DNA of 64,000 bases, from assembly GCF_000004075.3 (NCBI RefSeq), contig NC_026659.2:26368272-26432271 (forward strand), given 5' to 3'. A program made the translations under genes and the position numbers. The notes under the pieces were generated by a model that searched no databases, was not told the DNA's origin, and saw only the letters and a list, made by a program, of their open reading frames with translations. This document shows, one piece after another, positions 1-11,346 of the stretch (position 1 is its first letter; every line of letters starts with the position of its first letter). Origin of the DNA: Cucumis sativus (lineage: Eukaryota; Streptophyta; Magnoliopsida; Cucurbitales; Cucurbitaceae).

Positions 1-2147
1 ACATGATCTCATGTGATGATGGATCATAATAAATTTGTAATTTAGTAAGAATGTGTTTTACAAAAATAGAAAGATTTGCATATTGACATGGTGCTTGCTA
101 ATTAAACAAGCTCTTTATGAAACTATTATGGTGTATTTATAGGTGTAGAGATACTCTAAAATCATTCCGATTAGATTTTCAAAATTGTATTGGTGTGATC
201 CCATCCTTCAACTCATTAGGTTAGGTATTGTGAGGGGTACATTTGTCTTATTTCCTTAGATCCATTTTAAGTACTTGGGTGATTCTCATTGTTTAAATTT
301 TCAACTTTACCCAAGGTTGAACATGCATATTGGCTTAGGCGAAACCCTTTTTCTAGGCTAATTTAGTTGTAAGGTGTTATTTATTTTGGTTTTGTCGTTT
401 TTGTTCTTTGGTTGATGTTAACTATGCCCTTTAGTCCAAAACCAATCTCAAGAAAATGTATCCTACCAAGATTCCAATGAATTTAAAATGATGTTTAAAA
501 GGAAAAAAAGGGGAAAAAGTCTCATTGTGTGTGTGTTAGAAATGACCCAAAATGCGATCCAACTCCCAACATAGAGAAGGCAAAGTCCCATGTGCCTAAT
601 ATTCTCAAATGTAAGTTAGAAAGGAGACACATATAAAAGAGCTAAACGAGAGAGAAAGATAGATGATCATGAAGTGACATTGGTAATATAACATTCCAAC
701 AACTAGCAATTAATTAATCATGTGCCCCCCCCAACCCAATGATGAGTGATTTATTATTAATTTTGGAGTCAAGTTTACACAAAACTAATCATATATAAGA
801 GATTAATAAAGGAACAATATTTCCATTATTATTAAGCAAGACATATAAGGAAGTACAAATTGATAAGCCCACATAAATTAATTAAGTTGATAAGCAAGGG
901 GGTTTGTTTCATTTTTGTTTTGTACTAACTAATTAACTATGTTAATTAATTAATGTGGTTAGAAATGCAAAAAACTTAGGGTCATAAAGATTTAAAACTC
1001 ATATGTGTATATATAACCAATTAGGGGTGAGGTAATAGGAAAAGGCTTTGTCTCATGCATTGTCACTATAGGCAAAGACATAATCACGTTGGCTATGGAT
1101 ACAAACCTAAAAAGGACTCATCACAATCATGTTGTCTCTGAAATAACCATCTACCTCCTCTTTCATATATTTATTTTTAGAATCGTGGTTGAGAAGACGT
1201 TTCTTTTTTTCTTTCTTTTTTTCCCCCTTTTTTCATAAAGCTGCCCTTCTGCTACACATCATTTCATTTTTCTTCTTCTTCTTAATTCTTAATTTTAATT
1301 TATATCAATTTCAGGAATTGATATTCATTATAGTCTCTCTCCAGTGGTATAAAAATTTCAATCAATTGAGATTAAATATCTGTAAAATCAATTCAGATTT
1401 ATGAAACTTGATCCTTTTAATTTTAGCTAGGGAAAAAGTTTGATAATTAATTAGGTAGTGGTCATTGAATTTTTTCATTATACCCAATTCTAAAGTTTAC
1501 TTTGCGAGAGAATGTTACAATTAGGGAAAAAAAGGGTCAAATGAAAAAAAAAAAAAACCTATAAATATGGTGTGTTAAGTTTTAGTTCTATTCTCAAGTT
1601 GGATGTTCTTTTAATAATCAACTAAAGTAGGTAGGATTAACATACTTTCAATGGTAAAAATTAAACCATCAAACTTAAATAAGTGTTAAATTGGATCTAA
1701 AAAAACATACATATCTCCCAAAAGTTTTTAAGGGTATTTGTGGCACAACCTTGAATGTGTTGAGCTTCTTTCCTATTTAGAGTTTAATTATAATAGTTGG
1801 TATTTTAAACTATTATAACTTACCATTAACTACAAAATTACTTTTATAATTCCACTTTGTTATTCGTTGTAGTGCTTATTATGTCCTACCAATCCTCTTT
1901 TCTATATATTCTTTATTATATACTATTTATTATTTTTTGTTCATGCTAAAATCATCTCTACCAGTTCAAGTATCATAAACTATTATTAATTCGTTCTAAA
2001 ATTGTTTGCACCTAAATACATATTACAAATACAATAACAAACTCAACTTAATCTGATAAGTTTAATAACTTTGTTTTTTTTTTTTTTTTTTACAATACCA
2101 TCCTATAGAGAGATAGAAATAAGAAAATAAAAAGGGAAAGAGAGATG

Positions 2148-2170
2148 ATAATAATAATAATAATAATAAT
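2148..2170. repeat. (ATA)n microsatellite
   Basis: About eight uninterrupted ATA units in gene-free DNA. Confidence 0.9.
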
Positions 2171-2855
2171 GTGTAATAGTAAAGTTGAGAGGGAAGAGAG
2201 AAATGGATGAGAGAGTTGGGAAATAGAGTGTTTGATGTGTGGATTAGAATTACTTATAAGATGAAAATTGAATTTGGAAAGAAAATCACGTGCCATGTTG
2301 CAAATCTAAATATGTTGAACACGATGGCTTACCTGACATATGCATTATATAAATGCATCACCATAAATAAAAATAAAATAACTTAATGTTTTTCTCTATT
2401 ATTTATAATTTAAAATTTGTGGGAATGTTGGTGGTTAACAGGCCATAAATATATCATTTTTCGTACTGTTTTTAGTCAATTCCATTAACTCCTTCCAATC
2501 TTTTGATTGATTTATTTATTTCTATTTATATAAGAAAATCCAAAATCTTAGTGTTCTAATTTCTTGTTTTGTAGGAGTATTTAAATATGAAAGGATAGTC
2601 ATGTATCAGTTTAGAAATTCGTTACTATGATTAGCAGAATATTTAGCTTATGATTATTATTGCTTTCTTAGATTTATATTAATATTATCACGACACAAAT
2701 TGGAATGACAGCCTGGCACCCTAACGAGGGCCACAAACGTAAAGAGATTCACACCTTGTTTTTATTTTTTATTTTTTTTTCTCTCCTTTTCTTTTTCTTT
2801 TTCTTTTTCTTTATGGATATCAACATCATTCTTTCATTAATTTAATTCATTACAT

Positions 2856-2882
<27 letters not shown>
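2856..2882. repeat. (TA)n microsatellite
   Basis: A perfect TA dinucleotide run of about 13 units. Confidence 0.9.
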
Positions 2883-2888
<6 letters not shown>

Positions 2889-3267
2889 ATTGTCTAATTT
2901 TCCTTTTTTTCTAAAAAAATAAAATATAAATGTTGAATATTTGTGGCGCCGGTTGCAGCCGACGAACCTTCGCCGGTGATGGTATCTTTTTGTAGTTGAG
3001 AAAATTCAAAGAAAATTTTCAAACACCTTTCTCTTTCTACTTTCTAATTTACATAAATAATAAGTCAATGTGAAAATAGATGCTTAATTTATGTATATAT
3101 AGTCAAATATTATTATTGTCATTTTTATTATTTTAATAAAACAATAAATACCACACAACCAACTACTCCTTAATCATCTCATTGCAATCAAAGAGATAAT
3201 ATTATAGAAAAAAAAAATCCTTAATCTAAGGATGCCAAATTTGCTTCACCAATAAGCAGGAGTGTGA

Positions 3268-3293
3268 ATATATATATATATATATATATATAT
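3268..3293. repeat. (TA)n microsatellite
   Basis: A perfect TA run of about 13 units, the second within 450 bp. Confidence 0.9.
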
Positions 3294-4252
3294 TAGCTGG
3301 AAAAATAACACATCATTATGAACTCTAATCTTAGTTAACGAGATATCCTCTTTCTATTAATAAAATTAATGACTTTCATGGCATCTAAATCCACAAGTTT
3401 GAGATTTGATTTCTTCTTTATTTATATAAATTTGAAAGGAAATGAAATTACAGTGAGCTATATGTTTTTTGAATCGTTTCTACATGTTATATAATAAATA
3501 GAGGGTTTCGAAATAAGATTTTTTTGGTCCAATAATTAAGTTGAGATTTTTGGAGGAAACTATCGTTTAATGTATATATTTATATAAAATAATTCAAATG
3601 GTGAAATGAATATAAATAAGTGTGTGAATGAAAATTAATGTCAACTTGGGAAGAAGCAAAAATAGACTAAGGAACAAACGAAGAAAATTGTTGAAGGAAA
3701 AATCGTTTTAGTAGTAAAGGTGTGTTTGAAGCAGCACCATGCAAACTCATATCTATACATATCTATCTATATATATAAATATATCTTCAATGGTTTATGA
3801 AATTGACTTTCCACTATCTAACAAATTTCATTAATTGTGTTGTCAACTATTTATAGGCTGGATTATTTCTAACTTCAAATTTCATTATTAATTACTATTG
3901 TATTTTTTAACACTTGGGAGTGACGGTTCAAATATTAATTTTAGAAGGAAAAAAGAAAAGAAAAGAAAAGCTAATATTAATAAAAAAAAAGTGTTAAAAG
4001 GATATTAATAATAAAAAAAATCTTTACTCCATCATCATCGTCAAAGGGGGAAAAAGAAAATTAAAGACGAATTAGTACTAATTAGGTCAATTATAAACAA
4101 AAGCTAATATTAATTAAAATGAGGTTTCAAGAATCTCTCTTTCGATTAGACTCTCTCAAGTAATCTAAAAAGAACAAATTATATCGTAGTATTTTATATT
4201 TGACTTTGAATTGTTAATTACCATTCATTCATTACATGGATGGTTAAGTAGG

Positions 4253-4292
4253 ACATGTACATGTACATGTATGTATGTATGTATGTATGTAC
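4253..4292. repeat. compound (ACATGT)n(ATGT)n microsatellite
   Basis: Three ACATGT-type hexamers pass directly into about five ATGT tetramers. Confidence 0.9.
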
Positions 4293-4680
4293 AGTTGGCT
4301 TAGTACTAAACATATTTATGCATTGCCATCCCAATATGAAATAGGAGACCATATAAAACTATTGAAGTGTATTAATTAACTTATTTAACATAAATTTTAG
4401 ATATGACTTGCTTTAAAAGAAAAAGAAAAATCAAAGACGACTTTGACAGAAGAAGGAAAAGAAAGAAAGATGATTAAGAAAATGTAGATGGGAGAGTGAG
4501 TAAATTGACCTTTCATAAATTGAACTCAAAAAGGGGAGTTTCTCACTTAGATTTCTAATATTTTATTAAAAAAACGAATGTTAGGTAAACATTTAAGTTT
4601 AATATTTTATGAAAAATAATGTGCAAAATTTAATAGCTTAGAAACATATAGGGATCAACTTATATAGGTAGAGGGTTTTC

Positions 4681-5094
4681 CAAGACAAAGTCTAAAGTCT
4701 AAGAACAGATCCAAGCTCATAGGATATCGAGAGGAAGCACAATGGAGCGCGTATGTCCTAGAAAAGAAATATCAATGCCTCAAGATTTAAGTTGACCAAC
4801 TAAGCTGATGAATATACAACGATTAGCAAGAAACTCGGTTGAACTAGAATTGCGATGTTACATGTAACTAGAAATGATTGTTAGAGGAATGATCTATAAA
4901 TAGCCTTATTTGACCATTCCAAATGGAAGAGTAAGTAATCTTGCTAAAGGAGAGTCGAAACCTTACTTCTTTAGTGTTTAGTTGAACATTTTTTTTCCTT
5001 TTTATTTCTTTCACCTTCATATCTCTCGACTTTATCTCTCTAATTACTTCAATGGATAGAAGATCATAGAATAACAACGAGACTAAAAAAAACA
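4681..5094. other. gene-free stretch with a promoter-like segment
   Basis: No gene is supported. A CTATAAATAG TATA-like motif lies near 4895 and the sequence is less AT-rich than what precedes it. Together with the repeat array that follows, this could be a decayed LTR, but no paired terminal repeats were found, so the identity stays open. Confidence 0.3.
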
Positions 5095-5460
5095 AGCCCA
5101 AGAGAGCTCAAGAAACCTAAAAAAAGCTCACAAGAGCCTAGAGTTAGCTTAAGAAAGCTAAGGAGAGCATGAGCCTAGAGAAGCCTAGGAGAGCTTGAAG
5201 GCGCCTAGGTATGAGGGCATAAGAAGCCTAGGAGGGTTTGAGTTTCCGAATAAGAAGTCTAAGAGGACCTAAGCCTAGAGAAGCTCATACATGGAGAGCC
5301 TAGGAGGACTTGAGCATAAAAAAGTTCACGAGGGCTTTAAGCTTAGAGAAGTCAAGCTTAGAAGGACCTAATCCTAGAGAAGTCATGGAGAGAGCTTAGG
5401 AGAGCTCATAAGACCTACGAACCTAAAGAAGTTCAAAGGACCTATGAAAGACCTCAGAGT
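5095..5460. repeat. degenerate purine-rich tandem repeat array
   Basis: The segment is made of many diverged copies of a roughly 20-30 bp motif around GAGCCTAGAGAAGCC and TAGGAGAGCTTGAG, all in the same orientation. Units vary in length and sequence, so the array looks old. No long open frame is kept on either strand, which argues against a repetitive protein. It may be a minisatellite or part of a decayed repeat element. Confidence 0.7.
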
Positions 5461-6947
5461 AATTGACGTTGACCAGAATTTGGATAGACTATGCACTAAA
5501 GCATCCAACACAGTAATAATGGTGTGGCAATCCATTCAATTAAATCAAAGGTTTTGTAATTTGAGACTAATTTAAGAGTTAAAGTGTGTAGTTAAACATC
5601 ACACCCGTACTTAATAGTCTTGCCTTGCAGACATTTGAACAAATCTCTCCCACAAAATAAATCTCTAGTTGATCAATTTTTTAACATCCTTCTAAGCATT
5701 GTGTGGATGTCATGGAGGTCTAATGAAAAAGTTCATTTACTCGAATTTAATCTCCATATTTACGAGACAATGTTTGAGTTCCAAAGAAACGGTTAAATCA
5801 AAAGCAACCTCAAGTTCAGAAAATGAAGCACATGAAATACTGTCTTTTGACTCTTTAACTAAAACCAGACCATGCTGCATAATATACTATAGGAAGGTTG
5901 CTGATTTGATATCGGCTCTGCCACTCTTTTACTTAACAAACTGAATTGGTTGTTACAAAAACTGTCCGAGGAAAGGGAGCTCAAAAAGTGGAGTTGGAGA
6001 GCACGGAGCCATGAACGGACTTGTGAGGGAGGGGCAACCCACATGGCTACAGTTATAATTCGACTAATCGAACCCTGTTGGCAAATTGGCATTGGCCCCA
6101 TCTCCCATCTTCCGCTTTAAATGGAATGTCGTCCTGGACCAGGACTCTTCTTCTCCCTTTTTTCATCCATAACTCAAAGTGACTTTGTCAAAAACTTCAA
6201 AAAAACAAAAACTCACATTGCCACCGCACTTTCTCTCTTCCCATGAAGGTGCTGATAAGTGCTGTAATCATAACAATTATGCCTTTCTAAACTTTCATTC
6301 TCTCTCTAATCTAATCTTTTGCTTATTCCATTTCTAAGAAAAGTATTCCAACTAATGATATATAAATAAAACATCAATTAAATTATATGAAACTGGTCAT
6401 CAAAAGTCAAGATTCTTATCTAAAAGAAAACTTTGAAAAAAAAACAATTAGAAAAAAGGTAATTTCAAAGAGGGTAGTAGTTGTGCCTTCCGCAATTATT
6501 AGAAGATTAGACAATAATTTGATGTAATTTGATGTAAAACGCCCACCAATAATTTCTTTCTTTCTTTTTTTCCCCCCAAGAAAAGGTCACCATTGCATGT
6601 GTGAAAACACAAACTAGACTACATAATATGGCCAGTCAGTCACGGTTTAATATTCAAACCTTTTGTTTGCCACGTGATTGACTGATGCAAAAATATGGGG
6701 TCCTACTACAAACAGCTAATACTTGTTCTACTTTGTCCACCTTAAAGGGCACTTCTACCATTTACATATGCCATTACTTCATATTTTCAACTTTTCCGTT
6801 GATTAAAAATCAACACCCAACAACAACGAACAGCTCTAAAACCTCTACAAACGATTTCTAACTCAAGAGAGCAGCAGGGAACATTCCCAATGTAACATAA
6901 CATACTAATGAAATAATAATGAACAAACGCTGATCCTATCTCCTAGA
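5461..6947. other. gene-free stretch downstream of MOG1
   Basis: Two overlapping frames of about 80 codons on opposite strands (5699-5944 and 5859-6101) resemble no known protein and lack good gene context. The last part should include the 3' untranslated region of the MOG1 gene. A CACGTG G-box lies near 6671. Confidence 0.5.
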
Positions 6948-9900
6948 TTAGGCAGGCGCACCAAAAAGGCTCCAGTCACAGACTTTAAAGCTAGAGACTG
7001 CAAGCTTGAATACCTCAGGCATTGGCATGTAACCTGAGTGTGAGGCAGGAGTGGCCAAACCAGAGCCGACAGAGCTAGCACTTTCGCTCAAAGGACTGCA
7101 ACCACAGCAATGTAGCACAATTATAAGCAATAGTGTTGCGTTGCAAGTGACAGGTACAAGAAGAAAGATATGCTATGCTAGTTGCACGTTTGAATCCTAT
7201 TTGGGTTGTAATTTATGAAGACGTAAGAAAATGGGCTTTGCTTCAGACTGGGCCAGATATAAAAATGTAACTTAGCCAAGTTGGCCAATTAAAATAGATG
7301 GTTCTGTTTGGGCCCTTATCACCCTACAAAATGATTGAGATAGTGCCATCCTTTCGGGATGCATCTCTACGTTCTTGAGTTTCTCAGTATCATGTTTTCT
7401 TATACTAGACCATAACAGTTCAATCTGGCTGTTAGCCCTGGTGTAAAGGAAACCAATCAACATTGTAAAGAAGAAAGCGTTGTATGCATTATTCTACGAT
7501 GTAAAGCAAAACAGCTTGAGTTATGATTATTGGCAATATGACAGATGGTAACTAATCCTAAATTTCAAATTAAGAACACGCAAAAAAATACAAACTGAAC
7601 AAGTAAGATTCTCCATATGCTTCATGTACAAGAAGGAAAACAGAGGGTAATAATTAGTTATTTAGCTTTCAAATTAGTTATCCGCCTGGTAGATCATTGT
7701 AGTGAGGACGGTGGACCCTATTACGGGAGTGTACATCTGGAGTGATATGAATAAATATGAAATACTCATTCAAGTAGACTGCATGAAGAGAGCTAGCAAT
7801 GTAAAACAATCGATGAACTTGTATATTTATTCATATTTCACAGACAGAGGCCAGTGGCAATAAGGGGAATGAAAACACACATCTTACATTAGTATGGTCC
7901 TAAAACCTATATCTAAGAGAGTTGGTAAGGATGCCTATCACCAGGAAGTTCCTGACACTACTATTTTATATTTCACAGTTGAGGTTGGCCAAAGTGAAAG
8001 TGTGGGCAAGGGGCAGTGATAGGAAAAAACACAAGGAGGAATAAACATGAGGACCAGGTCAAATTTGTGGTATCATGGAGGGTATTTTTTGCAGTGAGGG
8101 GAATGTGAGCCCCTTAAATAAGTTTGTCAAGGGAGTAGGTGCCGGAGTGGTGATGTCAATAGTAATATCATGCATCTAAGTAGACTATGACTTAACTAAC
8201 TATTTCACTTAGAATTCTACTAATTGTTTGTTTCCTTTTGTTTGAGAGTAATTACTCACTTTATGACAATGGGTTCATATGCAGAGATTAGCACATCTGT
8301 ACCAACTCCCTTAAGTCGCAGATTTGCCAAATAAACCTGCATAAAGCAATAAACAGATTTTAATCCTACAAGACATTGGGAACCACCACACTAGGGTAAA
8401 GAAAATAAGAGAGGTTACCCTGACAATATTTTGAGCTTCTCTTCCTTGCCGGCCCTTTGAAATTGCCTAAACGGACAGAAACAAGACCCATTTAAAAAAG
8501 GGGAAGAAAAAGTGTGACAAAGTCATGGCGGTTAGCAACCATAACAACTGCCAACAACTGAGCAGGAAAACTGGATAAAAATTCATGGAAAAGTCGAAGT
8601 TCAACTGACATCCAATGATTCTCATGAATAAATTAAAAACAAAGTCTTGACAGGCCTGGTACATTTAGCAGATGCATCCAAACCAACAAATTTAAACCAA
8701 AGAACCATGCCAGATATAACAAAAAATAGAAACAACGAAATTGATTAGTAATGCTGGCATCACTTTGAGCATGACTAAGAAAGAATTTGCTATAGAGATC
8801 TGTGTCAGTTAAGTGAAACAGTAGTAGTACCAATCAATGTCATCCTTTTGTTAGTGCACTGTTATTATTATTAACTTTGTAATTATGATAGAGAGGCATC
8901 GAGCATGTGCCTCTACTTCTGTCTTTCATTTTGTTCATGAGATATGCGTCTCAGCTGAACAGTTCTAAATATAGTGATTCACACAATGCATATAAAAACA
9001 GAACAAACTAAATCCGAAGTAGCTAACCCAAGACATACAAAAAGGCCAAATTTCTAAAATTACAACAAATTCAAAGTAACATGACATCTCTAATTTGATT
9101 GCTAATGGTTGGAGTTGAAGGCTATGTTAAACAATAGCAAGCATGCAAATTTTCTAGAGGAAGTAAACTTAGTATTATAAACAAAAATGGTACGAGAAAC
9201 AAAAAAGTTACTAAATAAAGTAAAATGAAAAGAAGGATGTGTTTTGAAGCTAAAATATCCAACCAGCTATGTAATTGATAAACCAGCACACACAGCAGCA
9301 GCACATACCATCTGGCCAACGGCAGTTGTAGCTACAGAAGGTATATTTCCATAACACAGTTCAGGTGCCTCGATCACCCCAGATTGCTCAATCACCTGAA
9401 GAAGTATTGCATGATAAGTAAAACAAACGACATGATTCCATGAAATTACATCAAGAGCTCAAGTTCAGAATATCATAAGACAATGTGATGGTGCGGATTG
9501 CAAGAAGATGAAACAATGAAGCAAACATTTATTTATAGATAAAAACTAATTGGAACAGAAGGCAAAATACTAACATAACATGACTGTGCTTTGAGTTAGC
9601 CCATAACATCTGACTGCATAAAATGTGACATCAATCTCTTGAAATTAAACTTAGAAGACTACACTATCCACACACAGGGTCCTGTTTCTCATATTTCCAA
9701 AGTTTGTAAAAGAAGAAAGATGGAAGTTCTTTTGTGATGAGTGAAACTGATATTACTAGATAAATAATTACTTCTTCAAACATCTCTGATCACCCCCATA
9801 AAACATCACACACTCTCTAACTAAGTACTTAATGGACAAAACAAGCAAACCCATCTCAAATTGTTGCTTACTAGTTAATACTTGGATGTTAAACTGACAG

Positions 9901-10456
9901 CAGAGAGAGCAGGCAGTAAGCAAAGATGAGAAAATGTATATCATAAAGTAAAAGTAAGATTTACCACGCTTCCCTCAGCATCCTGCTCAGTGGCAAGGTC
10001 TTGAAGGAACCAAACAGCACTTCCATTGTCACCAACATCATGCTTAAAATCTAGAAGCTCAAAGATCAAGCTTTCATCCCGAGATGGATCCACAAACACT
10101 TCCTATAAATCCGCCACAAACATATTCAAAAAAGAAGGGGAAGAAAAAAACATTAGCAACTTTCCAAAGTCAGTAGCTTTAACTAAAAAATAACCTTAAC
10201 TATCTTCATAGAAGAATCAAATGGCTACCAACCTGATGATCAGGAACTTGTCGAACGTTGCTCACATCCTGGAGTTACAACAATAAAGAATTAAATATAT
10301 GAATTTAAAGAATTAAATAAAGATACAAAAAGTGATACAACAAAAAGGAAAGAGACAGAATCGCAATTAAAGAAGACAAACCTGGAATCTAAGAGGAAAT
10401 GTGCTAACTATAGCTCCCCCGAACAGAGCACGCTCTGTAGAGAAATCAGCCGACAT
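6948..10456 (-). CDS. MOG1: Ran guanine nucleotide release factor (MOG1 family)
   Basis: Seven exons join in phase: 10456-10382, 10268-10233, 10102-9965, 9395-9309, 8466-8419, 8336-8260 and 7095-6948, giving 202 residues. The product starts MSADFSTERALFGGAI and continues through IRQ/VRQVPDHQEVFVD-type sequence typical of Mog1, the small single-domain alpha/beta fold shared with PsbP/DUF1795 proteins. Family knowledge: Mog1 binds the GTPase Ran and promotes nucleotide release, so it acts in nucleocytoplasmic transport. Every junction follows GT-AG. The upstream neighbour SBH is divergent and probably shares the promoter region. An untranslated first exon seems to splice across 10572-10481. Length and conserved segments match the complete family. 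Function is inferred from similarity only. Confidence 0.93.
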
Positions 10457-10480
10457 TTTAACCAAAACCCAAAAGTCTCC

Positions 10481-10572
10481 TACAACATTAGAAGAAGATA
10501 ACGAAGAATGATTTGAAAACAATCAAAGAGAAGACAAATATTCTTGTTTTCAAAAAGAATAACTGATTGTAC
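10481..10572 (-). other. MOG1: probable 5'-UTR intron of MOG1
   Basis: On the minus strand an AAG|GTACAA donor (GT at 10572-10571) pairs with a GTTGTAG acceptor ending at 10481, 24 bp upstream of the start codon. Removing it leaves a short leader between a TATA box at 10633-10640 and the ATG at 10456. Inferred from consensus only. Confidence 0.5.
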
Positions 10573-10573
10573 C

Positions 10574-11346
10574 TTAGTATCGAAATACGAAACTTCACCG
10601 TTGATGTGGAAGTTTCTGAAAGCCGCGGCCGGTTTATATAGGAGACCCCAGCAAGTGCGTCCATTCAACGCATACCGCCACGTTTGCTTCAAAACTATGC
10701 TTCACACCCAACCGGAAAAAACACTGGACCGAGCCGTTGGTTCGTCAAAACCAGAACCACGGAAGCATGAATGGTTTGTAAATAACGATTCGGTTCGGTT
10801 CGGTTCGATTTGAGTTATGTAGTATTCAATCACAGCCCTACATCAGGCTGGGCCTTGTTTTGACTCTTTGGGAGGTTGCCACGTGTATGACGAGCTCCGA
10901 ATCAAACCTTTTCTTCTCCACGATGACATTTTCATCGTTGGAAATGGAATAATTATTTTTTCTTTTAAAAAAAAAACGACGTAGTTTGATTCTTCTCGAT
11001 CTCCATCCTCTCTCTTCCATGATTCGTACCACTCCCACAGATTTTTCTTTGTTTTTTCTGTAAACCCTAGCTCGAATCCTTTTTCATTTTCCTCTTCTTC
11101 CGTTGATTTTGATTTCTGGGTGTTCATTTGTTCCGTTTCTTTTCCTTCTTGTAGAAAGGCTAGTGTAGGAAGGTGATCCCCTGTTCTCCTTTCCCATCAT
11201 AGGAATTGGATTTGGGATTCCCTTCCTGCTCTTTCTTAACCTGCCGGAAAACTGTACGTGAGCTGAGATTTGGGTTTTTGGTTCCTAATGCAATTCCGGC
11301 TGCTTTTGGGGTTTAGTATTTGATCTTTTCTAGTTCCTTTTCCAAC
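10574..11346. promoter_or_regulatory. divergent MOG1/SBH promoter region
   Basis: About 890 bp separate the two divergent start codons. On the minus strand TATATAAA at 10633-10640 is well placed for MOG1. A CACGTG G-box lies at 10880-10885, a GGGCC-type site II element near 10852, and a pentanucleotide run of CGGTT units at 10789-10808. The part nearest 11346 should be the SBH leader. Two minus-strand frames of 66 and 94 codons (10838-11127) look like chance frames in this spacer. Confidence 0.55.

Larger units (their letters stand above)
1..4680. other. AT-rich gene-free stretch
   Basis: No coding region can be supported here. The open frames are short, built from homopolymer runs and resemble nothing known. 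The stretch is AT-rich, with poly-A/T tracts and microsatellites listed separately. A CACGTG G-box lies near 2287. A short GC-rich island near 2945-2980 stands out from its surroundings but is too small to interpret. Confidence 0.6.

Noticed and set aside
4681-5640. A possible solo LTR, from a TATA-like motif next to the purine-rich array
   Set aside because: No terminal TG...CA borders, paired repeat or target duplication could be fixed, so it is left as an unassigned repeat-like region.
5699-6101. Two frames of about 80 codons on opposite strands
   Set aside because: They overlap each other, have no recognisable domain and no supporting splice or promoter context.
10544-10813. An 89-codon plus-strand frame in the MOG1/SBH spacer
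   Set aside because: It covers the MOG1 TATA box and leader in antisense and resembles no protein.
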